Source: Halodurantibacterium daqingensis (GTDB taxonomy: Bacteria; Pseudomonadota; Alphaproteobacteria; Rhodobacterales; Rhodobacteraceae). Taken from it: a DNA stretch of 64,000 nt. The DNA lies in contig NZ_JBHTFQ010000012.1 in the NCBI RefSeq assembly GCF_042666235.1, positions 1 to 64,000 of the forward strand, read 5' to 3'. Shown piece after piece: positions 1 to 8,006 of this stretch. The notes below the pieces were generated by a model. That model saw only the letters and a program-made list of their open reading frames with translations, did no database searches and was not told where the DNA came from. The stretch's first letter is position 1. Each line of letters starts with the position of its first letter. The position numbers were made by a program, and so were the translations under genes.

Positions 1-99
1 GGCGTCCTCGTCTTCCCGGGCAATGGCATCCAAGAGAACCTCGCCGACAAGGCTAAGAAGCTCGGTATTCCGGTCATGAAGTTCGAGAAGGGGGCGTAA
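1..99 (+). CDS. DUF2493-type protein, C-terminal fragment
   Basis: The reading frame is open from the window edge to a TAA at 97-99. The 32 visible residues (GVLVFPGNGIQ... ending KKLGIPVMKFEKGA) resemble the C-terminus of DUF2493 (YspA/SLOG-type, presumed nucleotide-binding) proteins, which are common on Rhodobacteraceae plasmids and conjugative elements. The N-terminal part lies outside the window. The stop codon sits inside the terminator hairpin that follows. The call rests on a short tail, so the family is likely but not certain; the substrate is unknown. Confidence 0.55.
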   Translation, partial: GVLVFPGNGIQENLADKAKKLGIPVMKFEKGA

Positions 100-109
100 G
101 CCCCCTTTT
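90..109 (+). terminator. Intrinsic terminator after the DUF2493 gene
   Basis: GGGGGC and GCCCCC arms with a 4-nt loop are followed by TTTT. The stem overlaps the stop codon of the upstream gene. Confidence 0.7.
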
Positions 110-157
110 CCCCTTGCGGGGAAATCAAGGTGGAAGCGCAAGCTTCTACCTGATATT

Positions 158-598
158 GTGGAGAAAACCTTACCCGATCACTACATGTACCACAGCCCGA
201 TCCAGCTTGATGTCTTCCCAACCGACGTGCAGATGCGCCGGATCGATCTGGCGCGCAACATGCGTCGCTTCTATCGGCTGAGCGTTCAGCGCGACCTCTT
301 CGGTCGCGCAAGCCTGGTGCGCGAGTGGGGCCGGATCGGCTTTCGGGGCCAGATGATGGTCGAGACGCACCCTGATGAAGGCAAGGCCGTCACGGCTTTG
401 ATGAAGCTCGCAGAGGCGAAGAAGCGGCGCGGGTACGTCGACAGACACGGGCCGTTGCCAGAAAAAGTGACCCAGCTTAGGCCATCTTCTTTTCGAGCTT
501 GTCTTTCCGATCTGGCCAATCGGGAAGGACCCTACCCAAGAGCTCAAAGAACTCCGGCCCATGGTGCGGGACAGCAATGTGACAAAGTTCGTGGGTGA
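158..598 (+). CDS. WGR-domain protein with run-on C-terminus
   Basis: Residues about 15-95 form a complete WGR domain: the core VREWGRIG is preceded by an LDVFPTD...RRIDLARNMRRFYRL segment and followed by a helix ending AKKRRGYV. WGR domains bind nucleic acid in PARPs, but stand-alone small WGR proteins of plasmids have no established role. The frame opens with GTG at 158; an ATG at 185 is an equally good start and neither has a clear ribosome binding site. After the domain the frame continues about 50 residues without family resemblance and overlaps the convergent metallopeptidase gene by 122 bp. This suggests that the original 3' end was replaced when the defence island was inserted. Confidence 0.65.
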   Translation: MEKTLPDHYMYHSPIQLDVFPTDVQMRRIDLARNMRRFYRLSVQRDLFGRASLVREWGRIGFRGQMMVETHPDEGKAVTALMKLAEAKKRRGYVDRHGPLPEKVTQLRPSSFRACLSDLANREGPYPRAQRTPAHGAGQQCDKVRG

Positions 599-1193
599 TC
601 ACGTAGTCTATGGAGTCCACGGATGCTTCAATCAGTCTGCGATTGAGCATGAGTCGCGAAGAAGGTGACATCGACCCCCATCTTTGTTGAAGTTGTCGCA
701 CAATCAGTCCTTTAGGCCGAAACTCCTCGGGTACCGGGAACCGCAGCAAGTTCACCTCGAGACGTTCTGCAAATTTGTTTTGAGCCTTTCCCCGATACCA
801 CGCCTCTACGAGCTCGCGTGTGACTTCGGGTCGTTCGGGCCTGTGCGTTTGGACCACTAGGAAGCCCCGGATGAGCTTCACCGTCGCTTGCACGTGTGGC
901 ACTATCTTCAGCCGATATTGGCGCCCGAGATAAAGATGGGTCTCGCCCGCCACATACTGGCGATCCGGGGTGCGTGGCAGGAACTGGATGAAATACCGTT
1001 GTTGGCGCCGGATCCACGCGGCGCGCTTGCGCACTTTCTCCTCGATAGCCGCCAGCTGAGCATCCCGTGGCGCAGCGACCACAACAGAGGCATCTGGCTC
1101 TACGGCGATTTCCAGCGTCGTTCGGTCACGGCGCACGATGGCGAAATCGATCTGGTGTTCACCATATCGGACGCTGTGTCGTTCCGCTGTCAT
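477..1193 (-). CDS. YgjP/SprT-like M48-type metallopeptidase (DUF45)
   Basis: This 238-aa protein carries a zinc-metallopeptidase motif HELCH near residue 200, followed by a second His pair (VPHHGPEF). An upstream RWGSMSPSSRLMLNRRL segment is typical of the DUF45/YgjP family. It is the last gene of the leftward restriction operon; its ATG overlaps the hsdR stop by 4 bp, so the two are translationally coupled. DUF45 peptidases are frequent partners of type I R-M loci. Their substrate is not established, though roles in turnover of the restriction subunit have been suggested. The 3' end overlaps the tail of the convergent WGR frame. Confidence 0.85.
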   Translation of the reverse strand: MTAERHSVRYGEHQIDFAIVRRDRTTLEIAVEPDASVVVAAPRDAQLAAIEEKVRKRAAWIRRQQRYFIQFLPRTPDRQYVAGETHLYLGRQYRLKIVPHVQATVKLIRGFLVVQTHRPERPEVTRELVEAWYRGKAQNKFAERLEVNLLRFPVPEEFRPKGLIVRQLQQRWGSMSPSSRLMLNRRLIEASVDSIDYVITHELCHIAVPHHGPEFFELLGRVLPDWPDRKDKLEKKMA

Positions 1194-4100
1194 CCAGGAA
1201 ACCGTGCCCGTGCCAGGTCCATGATCTTGAGTTCGAGATCATCCATCACCTCGAGGGTCAGTTCGATGCCCAGCTCATCGCGAAGGACATCAAAGAAGTA
1301 ATCGTCGATGGCGTTGCGCATCTTGTTTTGAGCGATGTCGTTGGACCAGACGTCGACGATATGATGGGACTTGATGATGTCGATGATCGTGAGCGCAATG
1401 ACGGCAACCTCATCTGCCGCAATCGGTTTGCCGCCGTCGGTCGCGAGCACGCCTTCAAGGACACCGAAGAACGCCTGCCCGTCGTCGTTACCCTTGATCG
1501 CATCCGGCACCTCGCGCCCCCGGTCCTTGCGCGCGACCTTGTTCGCGAGATCGACAACGTGCTTGAGGTAGTCCCGTTCGGAAATCCGTTTGGCCCGATA
1601 GTCGCGGATGGTTTCCTCCAGAAGTTCCGAGAAACTGCGGTAGAAGGTCGGGTCCTCGTCCATCTTTTCGGTGATGGTCCGGCGCGTCGCGCTGGCGATC
1701 CGGTCCGCCCTCGACGCCTCGGAGACGCCCGTCTCCTCCACTACCGCTTTCAGCGCGTCCGGGTCGTTGATGTTGACCATTTCGATGATCGTCTCGGCCG
1801 GCATGGCAACCACATGGTCGTCGAGCAGCTTCTGGATCTTCGGCTCGAACTCCTTGACGTCGACGGTCTCTTGGTAGCGCAGCTGGACCGAGCGCCGCAG
1901 CTCGGAGAACTGCTTCCAGTCCTTCTTCATGGCGTCAATCTTCGCCTCTTCGAAGACTTCGAAGAGCTTGTCCGACGACAGCGAGATATGGAGGCAGCGG
2001 CTGAACGCCTTCAGTCGTTCATAGAACTCCTGCCGGATCGCCTCATCGGCCAGGAACTGTTCGAACTGCTCCATGTCCTTCTTGTTCTTGACCGGCTTGA
2101 ACTGGTCCCAGAGCTGATCGTGCAGTTGGGGCAGCTTCCGGATTTCCTCGCGCACATCGTGGACCGTGCCTGCGAGATCGGCGGCGTCGAAGCCCTCGAA
2201 CGCGCTGTAGGTCGTCAGCGCCGTGTCGAGTTCTCCGAGCAGCCCCTCGTAGTCGATGATGAAGCCAAACTGCTTTTCGGTCGCGCCGTCTTCGTAGAGC
2301 CGGTTCACGCGGGCGATCGCCTGAAGCAGGTTATGTTCGCGCAGCGACTTGCACACATAGAGCACGGTATTGCGCGGGGCATCGAACCCGGTCAGCAACT
2401 TTGACACGACGATGAGGATCTCCGGATCGTCCGAGCCCTTGAATGCATCGATGATCTGGCGGGTGTATTCGTCCTCGGTCTTGTACCGGGCCATCATCCG
2501 CGCCCAGAACCCGCGCACGAGGTCCTTCGATTCCTTGTCGACCTCCTCGTTGCCCTCGTTGTCATCGGGCGGCGAGATGACGATTTCGCTGGTGACGTGC
2601 CCGATCTCGTCGAGCACCTCCTTGAAGCGGACGGCCGCTGCCTTGGACGGCGCCACAAGCTGCGCCTTGAATCCCGTGCCTTGCCAGTGCTGGCGGAAGT
2701 GCTCCGAGATATCGAAAGCTTTCGCCCGGATCGCCTGGCCCGTCTTTGAGAGCGCGTCCATGCGGGAAAACTTGCGCTTCAGGTCGGCCTTCTGGCTCGG
2801 GGTCAAGCCCTCGCTGATCTTGTCGAACCACTTGTCGATCACGCCGCCATTGACCTGCTGCTCGACAAGCCGTCCCTCATAGAGGAGCGGCACAACGGCC
2901 CCGTCGGCGACAGCCTCGTCGATCGCGTATTTGTGGATCAGGCCGCCGAAGGTCGAGAGCGTATTCTTCTCCTTCTTCAGGAGCGGCGTTCCGGTGAAGC
3001 CGAGATAGCAGGCCTTCGGCAGCAGCCGGCGCATTCGTGTGGCGAACTGGCTGTGGCCGCCATACCGGCCGGTCTGTGAGCGATGGCTCTCGTCGACCAG
3101 GACGAACACGTTGGCATCCTGATCGACATCTTCCGCAGCTTTGGCGGCCGTATCGAACTTGTTGATGATGGTCGTCACAAGCGGCGTCCGATTTCGGATT
3201 AGCTCGATCAGATGGGCGCCGCTGGTTGCCCGCACGGGTTCCAGTTCGCAGGACTTGAATGTGTCCTTGATCTGCTTGTCGAGATCGTCGCGGTCGGTGA
3301 CTATCAGAATGCGCGGATTGGGGATGGCCCTGTCGAGCGCGAGAGAGCGCCCCAGCATCACCATGGTCAGCGACTTGCCCGACCCTTGGGTGTGCCAGAT
3401 CACGCCACCCTTGCGGCGGCCGTCCAGATTGAACTGGCGGGCGCGTTCGACAGCCTTCCGGATGCCGAAGAACTGCTGATGGCGCGCGACCTTGTGCGCG
3501 CCGCCATCGAACACGGTGAAGCGACGGATCAGGTCCAGCAGGCGTTCCGGCCTGCACATCGCATGGATTGCGCGATCCTGCGCCGTGATCGCGCGCGTAC
3601 CTTCGGCCGCCAGAGCTTCGAAATGGGCGCGGGCGAAGGCGAAGTCGCCCGAGAAGACCGCGTCCGCCTCCGTTGCCGTGAGCGGCCGGTTGGCCAGCGG
3701 ATCGATGATCTCGTCCCGGTCTTCCTCGTCCCGCCACGTCTGCCAGAACTGCCGCGGCGTGCCCACGGTGGCGTAGCGCGCCTCGACACGGTTCATCACC
3801 ATGAGAAGCTGCGCGAAGTGGAACAGCTGCGGGATGTTATCTTCGTTCTGATAGCCGATCAGCTGGCTGCCGGCCTTCTTCAGGCTCTCGGTCGGTCGCT
3901 TGTTCTCGATCACGAGGAACGGGATGCCGTTCACGTAAGCGACGATGTCGCACCGCTTGGTCTGGGTGCTGGCCGTCCGCTCGACAGAGACTTCGGCCGT
4001 GACGTGATAGACGTTGTTCGCAGGCCGCTCCCAATCGACGTATCGGAACGAATAGGACTTGGAGTCTCCCTGGATCGTCTTGGTGATGGTCGTCCCGAGT

Positions 4101-4420
4101 ACGAGGGTGTCGTAGATGTCTTGGTTGGTCCCGCGCAGGCCCTTCTGCCGGTCAGGCGTGGGCTTCAGCCGTCGGATGGCCTCATGCGCATCCTCGAGGT
4201 CAAACGGATACTCCCGGCCGCGATGGGTAAAGCTGTTGATCCGCAGAAGCTGGTCAGCAAGGACGTCGTCGAGCACCACGTTCCGCAGGCGACCGCCGCG
4301 CAGGCGCACCGCATCGGCTTGAGACAGGGGCGTGAACCCCAGCGCCACCAAGAGCTGCAGGGCGGGGATCTGAGACTGGTGCTTTTCGGCGGCGTCGAAC
4401 CCTCTCACTGTTTCACTCAT
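1190..4420 (-). CDS. hsdR: Type I restriction enzyme R subunit (HsdR)
   Basis: At 1076 aa this is full length for HsdR. The N-terminal nuclease domain shows the PD-(D/E)xK pattern with D158 and E172-x-K174 (FLVIENKRP). The SF2 translocase has Walker A TQGSGKS at about 344-350, DESH at about 443-446, a TGTPL motif and a later LLTGFDAP...ARVNR segment. HsdR translocates and cuts DNA as part of the R2M2S complex when the recognition site is unmethylated. The start codon overlaps the stop of the KwaB-like gene by 4 bp (ATGA) and the stop overlaps the metallopeptidase start by 4 bp. No broken motif was seen, so the enzyme should be active. Confidence 0.95.
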   Translation of the reverse strand: MSETVRGFDAAEKHQSQIPALQLLVALGFTPLSQADAVRLRGGRLRNVVLDDVLADQLLRINSFTHRGREYPFDLEDAHEAIRRLKPTPDRQKGLRGTNQDIYDTLVLGTTITKTIQGDSKSYSFRYVDWERPANNVYHVTAEVSVERTASTQTKRCDIVAYVNGIPFLVIENKRPTESLKKAGSQLIGYQNEDNIPQLFHFAQLLMVMNRVEARYATVGTPRQFWQTWRDEEDRDEIIDPLANRPLTATEADAVFSGDFAFARAHFEALAAEGTRAITAQDRAIHAMCRPERLLDLIRRFTVFDGGAHKVARHQQFFGIRKAVERARQFNLDGRRKGGVIWHTQGSGKSLTMVMLGRSLALDRAIPNPRILIVTDRDDLDKQIKDTFKSCELEPVRATSGAHLIELIRNRTPLVTTIINKFDTAAKAAEDVDQDANVFVLVDESHRSQTGRYGGHSQFATRMRRLLPKACYLGFTGTPLLKKEKNTLSTFGGLIHKYAIDEAVADGAVVPLLYEGRLVEQQVNGGVIDKWFDKISEGLTPSQKADLKRKFSRMDALSKTGQAIRAKAFDISEHFRQHWQGTGFKAQLVAPSKAAAVRFKEVLDEIGHVTSEIVISPPDDNEGNEEVDKESKDLVRGFWARMMARYKTEDEYTRQIIDAFKGSDDPEILIVVSKLLTGFDAPRNTVLYVCKSLREHNLLQAIARVNRLYEDGATEKQFGFIIDYEGLLGELDTALTTYSAFEGFDAADLAGTVHDVREEIRKLPQLHDQLWDQFKPVKNKKDMEQFEQFLADEAIRQEFYERLKAFSRCLHISLSSDKLFEVFEEAKIDAMKKDWKQFSELRRSVQLRYQETVDVKEFEPKIQKLLDDHVVAMPAETIIEMVNINDPDALKAVVEETGVSEASRADRIASATRRTITEKMDEDPTFYRSFSELLEETIRDYRAKRISERDYLKHVVDLANKVARKDRGREVPDAIKGNDDGQAFFGVLEGVLATDGGKPIAADEVAVIALTIIDIIKSHHIVDVWSNDIAQNKMRNAIDDYFFDVLRDELGIELTLEVMDDLELKIMDLARARFPG

Positions 4421-5286
4421 GCAGGTCTCTGCGAATTTGTCACAAACGCTTGACCTGACAACGGCCCAGAATAGCGGCTCTCGTTCAAGAACTGGAGTAG
4501 GGCCTTGATGTCCCCGTGCGCCGCCGGCATCACAATTCGGCCGTTTTGGACATCAATCACAAGGTTAGTTTGCTGCGCGGCTGCCTGGATATCTGCCGGC
4601 GTGTAATTGTCGAGCGTACCATTGTTGGAAATTGCATGAATTAGCTTCCGGCTAACTTGATTGGTTACGCCCACGAATGCGGCCACATCCGCGACGTGTA
4701 GGTTGGGGTGCCCTGCAAAAGCCTGTACCTCTTGGTCTGTCGCCGCCCGGTAGATGTCGAGCATATTGATGATCGAGCGCAACTTGTGCTGGCTCTTGAA
4801 CTTGATACGTCCGCCCTCAATTATGCAGGCTAGAGTATTGTCGAGGGTGAATGCTGGTTCCGTCAGGCGCCGAAAGGCGTTGCCTTGCTGAAGGAGAGCG
4901 AACCGACGTTCGAGAACCTGTTGCGACGTAAATCGTTGTACCAGAACCCTGGTCGCACCATTGTTCGATACACCCGTGAAGAGTGCCTTGATCCCCTCCC
5001 CCGCAAACGCCGCGGCGTTGATGTCCGCAATGGCCATCGCGTTCGCATTTATCGTGTCTGCGAAAACCTGCGCCTCCGCCGGTATGTCAATTGTGAGGAA
5101 TTCATCCTCATCGGGAGTCCAGCTACCGTCGAATGGGACCTCACTGGTCACGCCGTGCCGGAATGCGGCTTCCTGATCAGCGAATATTGCTTCGATTGCC
5201 TGCTGCACAGCAGCATCCAAGCGAACGCGCTTTGCGATCAGCTGTCCTCCGTTGTCGCGGCAAGCGGCAAAAAGGTTTTGGGGCAT
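4417..5286 (-). CDS. kwaB: KwaB-like (DUF4868) protein of a Kiwa-type defence pair
   Basis: This is a soluble protein of 289 aa. ATG at 5286 is chosen because it follows the KwaA-like stop by 2 bp and has a strong GGAGGT upstream; the frame is open further upstream only as a shadow of the previous gene. The sequence has the layout I associate with DUF4868/KwaB: an alpha/beta N-terminal half, a central stretch with TLDNTLACIIEGGRIKFKSQ, and a C-terminal end LLQFLNESRYSGPLSGQ followed by NSQR. In known Kiwa, KwaB is the DNA-binding effector that works with the membrane sensor KwaA against phage. The assignment rests on remembered family features plus the membrane-protein partner. Confidence 0.65.
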   Translation of the reverse strand: MPQNLFAACRDNGGQLIAKRVRLDAAVQQAIEAIFADQEAAFRHGVTSEVPFDGSWTPDEDEFLTIDIPAEAQVFADTINANAMAIADINAAAFAGEGIKALFTGVSNNGATRVLVQRFTSQQVLERRFALLQQGNAFRRLTEPAFTLDNTLACIIEGGRIKFKSQHKLRSIINMLDIYRAATDQEVQAFAGHPNLHVADVAAFVGVTNQVSRKLIHAISNNGTLDNYTPADIQAAAQQTNLVIDVQNGRIVMPAAHGDIKALLQFLNESRYSGPLSGQAFVTNSQRPA

Positions 5287-5288
5287 AT

Positions 5289-5810
5289 TCAGCGACCTCC
5301 TACATCTATGACGATGTATTCGGTCAATTGGCCGACTTCTATCGTCTCGGTTGCGTTTCGAAGTTGCCTCTTCGTGACAAGGACGTAGGTCACACCTTCT
5401 TTGGTGCTGACCTTGTAGAAGTGCCAGCCCATCAGGCCAAGAAGAGGGTTGAAATGATAGCTGTAGCCAGTCGCCACGACCGCTGCGAAGATTACAATCG
5501 CGGGCACCCAGACCTGCCAATTCAGGGCGGTGAACTGTGCGGTAAAAAGAGGAAGCAGGTAGAGAAGCAGGAAGCCCATGTTCTCACGGTCAGCAGCTTC
5601 CACCGTGGTCGCGGAAAACTTCACCCGTTCAAGATGCTTTTTGGAGTATCTGAGCATCAAGATGCAGATAACGATGAGGACCAAGCAGGCTCCCATTAAG
5701 ACGGCGGCCTGCATTCCTTCGTCTGCCTGATACGCCACCCAAGCATAGGTGATGAGCACTGGCGCGATCGCGGTGCTGGTGAGCAGGAGCTTCGCTAGCC
5801 AGTTCAGCAT
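5289..5810 (-). CDS. kwaA: KwaA-like four-TM membrane protein
   Basis: This protein of about 173 aa has four hydrophobic segments (around residues 7-27, 34-54, 72-87 and 95-115) followed by a soluble C-terminal domain (HFYKVSTKEGVTYVLVTKRQ onward). ATG at 5810 is preferred because GGAGG precedes it and it overlaps the hsdS stop (ATGCTGA); an in-frame ATG at 5822 is possible. The layout matches KwaA, the integral membrane component of Kiwa that senses phage infection and controls KwaB. It lies between hsdS and hsdR, an unusual place for a Kiwa pair. The topology is plain in the sequence; the family name is an inference from topology, size and partner. Confidence 0.6.
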   Translation of the reverse strand: MLNWLAKLLLTSTAIAPVLITYAWVAYQADEGMQAAVLMGACLVLIVICILMLRYSKKHLERVKFSATTVEAADRENMGFLLLYLLPLFTAQFTALNWQVWVPAIVIFAAVVATGYSYHFNPLLGLMGWHFYKVSTKEGVTYVLVTKRQLRNATETIEVGQLTEYIVIDVGGR

Positions 5811-6988
5811 GACACCCTCCATTCGCCCGTCAGCAGCTTCTGCATCAGGCCTCGTTTCTGGCGGGTGAGGGCCTCGATTTCGGTCTCAAGTAGACCGATC
5901 TCCTGCTTGGCGGTCGTCAGGGCCGACGCGATAGCCGATTGTTCGTCGGCAGGGGGAACCGGCACCTTGCAGCCGAAGAAATCCTCCGGGCTGAGGTTCA
6001 GAAGGCCATCGTTCCGGACGCCGGAATTGATCAGGCGCGACAATTGGTGGTTCAGAACTCCAGCCGCAAACAGGTGGGCGAAGAACTCGCGGTTCAGGTC
6101 TGCCTTGAGCGCAAAGCAGAAGTAGACGAACGGCACGAGCGCAGTCGGGCGATCCAGCGGGAAGATGCAGCCATGCGGCGCCGTAAGGGAGTTGCCCTTG
6201 TTGTAGGCAAACTCGCCCTCGTGCAGAACGATGTAGCGATCAACGCTTCTGCCAGCCATATCGCGGCTGAACTTGTCGGATTGCAGACGAAAACCGGATT
6301 TCGCCGAAATGGTCATTACCGGATGATCGCCGCCGCCATTCTGGCGACGCACGCGGGTCGAGATAGCTGACAGCGGACGCTGCTTCCATCTGTCGGGGAA
6401 GGCCCCACCAAGGCCGAGTAGCTTTTGCGTCAGTCCTGTCAGCCGGTCATGCTTCGCCGCCCGCAGCGCCTCCAGCTTCGCGATGGCCTCGTCCCACGTC
6501 CGGAGGATTTCAGCGATCTTGCGCTGTTCGGGGAGCGGGGGGAGCGGGAGCGGCGTCGATTTCAATAGATCAGTATCGAGCCGACCTGTGCCGTGCCCTG
6601 CGCTATCAACATGCCGAAGAATATCGGACTTTCTGGCGATGAGAGCGAACGCAAGATACTCGCTGTCGACACCCTCCTTCGCTATTAGAGCCTTGATGTC
6701 CTGATTGAAGGTCACGGGCCGGTCGCACAGCACTACCGGCAAGTCCTTGAATAGGCCCATCCCACGCACAAGCACCAAGACCGACCCGCTTGGGACGACT
6801 CGAACGGTATCGGCACCCTCGTTGGTAAGGCTTTCACCCACCCCATTTAGGCGCATGGCCTTCATGTCCTTGACGGTCACCCACGGGATCGGACCACCCC
6901 AAAAAGATGACTGCTCTTTATTGGGCGTGCCTCCTGAGTGGAACGTTGCTAGCTCGGAGAGCGCGACGCTTTTCCAGCCTTCACGCAT
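5804..6988 (-). CDS. hsdS: Type I restriction specificity subunit (HsdS)
   Basis: A 394-aa S subunit with two target-recognition domains, each followed by a conserved helical spacer (LPPLPEQRKIAEILRTWDEAI and VPPADEQSAIASALTTAKQEI). It sets the DNA sequence recognised by the HsdM/HsdR complex. ATG at 6988 is chosen because it overlaps the RhuM stop (ATGCGTGA) and begins the usual EGWKSVALSEL start; the longer frame is a shadow of the RhuM gene. The C-terminal end GLMQKLLTGEWRV is typical of the family. It is downstream of rhuM and upstream of the KwaA-like gene. Confidence 0.93.
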   Translation of the reverse strand: MREGWKSVALSELATFHSGGTPNKEQSSFWGGPIPWVTVKDMKAMRLNGVGESLTNEGADTVRVVPSGSVLVLVRGMGLFKDLPVVLCDRPVTFNQDIKALIAKEGVDSEYLAFALIARKSDILRHVDSAGHGTGRLDTDLLKSTPLPLPPLPEQRKIAEILRTWDEAIAKLEALRAAKHDRLTGLTQKLLGLGGAFPDRWKQRPLSAISTRVRRQNGGGDHPVMTISAKSGFRLQSDKFSRDMAGRSVDRYIVLHEGEFAYNKGNSLTAPHGCIFPLDRPTALVPFVYFCFALKADLNREFFAHLFAAGVLNHQLSRLINSGVRNDGLLNLSPEDFFGCKVPVPPADEQSAIASALTTAKQEIGLLETEIEALTRQKRGLMQKLLTGEWRVSC

Positions 6989-8006
6989 CCTCGCCCCCTT
7001 TCTTCCGCTCCTTCGCAGCCTTTTCCATCTCCTCAAGTTGAGCGATATCAGCCTCATCCGCTGCCAGTGCCTCGGCGGCGCGGCGGTTGGCGTCGAACAC
7101 CTCGAACCGCTCGACGGCCAGCTTCTGCGCCACGTCCATCCGCAGCCGCCCGGCATGGGTCAGCACGTCGCGTTCGTTGAAGGACAGGAAGGCGTCGAGC
7201 TTGTCGGCCCATTCGGCCATGGCGACCGGGCGGCGGCGCCTCGCTTGGTCCTCGGCATAGTCGAGATACATCACAACGATGCGGTTGAGTTCCTCGACCT
7301 CCTCGGCCCTCAGGTAGTTCTTGGCGGTGCCAACGTCGCCCTTGCGCACGACCGAACCTTTCCAGCTAGTCAGGCCCATGTTGGGGGCGCTCGGATCGCT
7401 GCGGTTCTCGATCAGTTCGGCGGCCGTCTTGCCCGTGATCGCCCAGAGCATTTTGTTCTGCACCTTCTTGAAGAAGGCCTGCGCCTGGTCGGACGTCTTG
7501 TCGTAGTCAACGGCGGTCGTGTAGAGGTCACGGACCTTCTGGTAGAAGCGCTTCTCTGAGGCGCGGATGTCCCGGATGCGGGCAAGCCACTCATCGAAGT
7601 AGTCCCATTGCTCGGCTTGCTTCAGTCGGGCATCGTCCATGGCGAAGCCCTTGACTAGGTATTCGCGCAGGACGGTGGTGGCCCACCGACGGAACTGGGT
7701 GCCGCGAGTCGAGCGAACGCGGTAGCCGACCGACAGGATGACGTCGAGGTTGTAGGTGTCGACCTCGCGTTCGACCTGCCTTGAGCCCTCGGTTTGAACT
7801 ATCCGGAATTTCCGGATAGTTGCAGCCGGATCGCATTCACCCTCGGCGAAGACGTTCTTGATGTGCTCGTTGACAGTGCGCACGTCCTTGTCGAACAGCT
7901 CCGCGATCTCCCGCTGGCTCAGCCATACGGTCCCGTCCACGGCCCGCAGACCGATGGTCGCAGCGCCGTCCTCGGTGCTGTAAAGGATCAGTTCGCCCTT
8001 AGACAT
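6981..8006 (-). CDS. RhuM family protein
   Basis: This 341-aa protein has the RhuM N-terminal signature: GELILYSTEDG, then a winged-helix-like VWLSQREIAELFDKDVRTVNEHI segment, then the VGYRVRSTRGTQFRRWA motif with a conserved helical continuation. RhuM was named from a Salmonella pathogenicity island, but most homologues sit in type I R-M or other defence operons; the biochemical role is unknown. The start overlaps the hsdM stop by 8 bp and the stop overlaps the hsdS start by 8 bp. It is therefore co-translated with the modification genes and probably part of the same system. Confidence 0.9.
   Translation of the reverse strand: MSKGELILYSTEDGAATIGLRAVDGTVWLSQREIAELFDKDVRTVNEHIKNVFAEGECDPAATIRKFRIVQTEGSRQVEREVDTYNLDVILSVGYRVRSTRGTQFRRWATTVLREYLVKGFAMDDARLKQAEQWDYFDEWLARIRDIRASEKRFYQKVRDLYTTAVDYDKTSDQAQAFFKKVQNKMLWAITGKTAAELIENRSDPSAPNMGLTSWKGSVVRKGDVGTAKNYLRAEEVEELNRIVVMYLDYAEDQARRRRPVAMAEWADKLDAFLSFNERDVLTHAGRLRMDVAQKLAVERFEVFDANRRAAEALAADEADIAQLEEMEKAAKERKKGGEDA

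Noticed and set aside
1067..2404. Long plus-strand frame opposite hsdR
   Set aside because: It is antisense to a gene with all HsdR motifs, with low-complexity Val/Asp/Leu/Arg content; a shadow of high GC.
3212..4453. Second long plus-strand frame opposite hsdR
   Set aside because: Same reason; no family-like segments.
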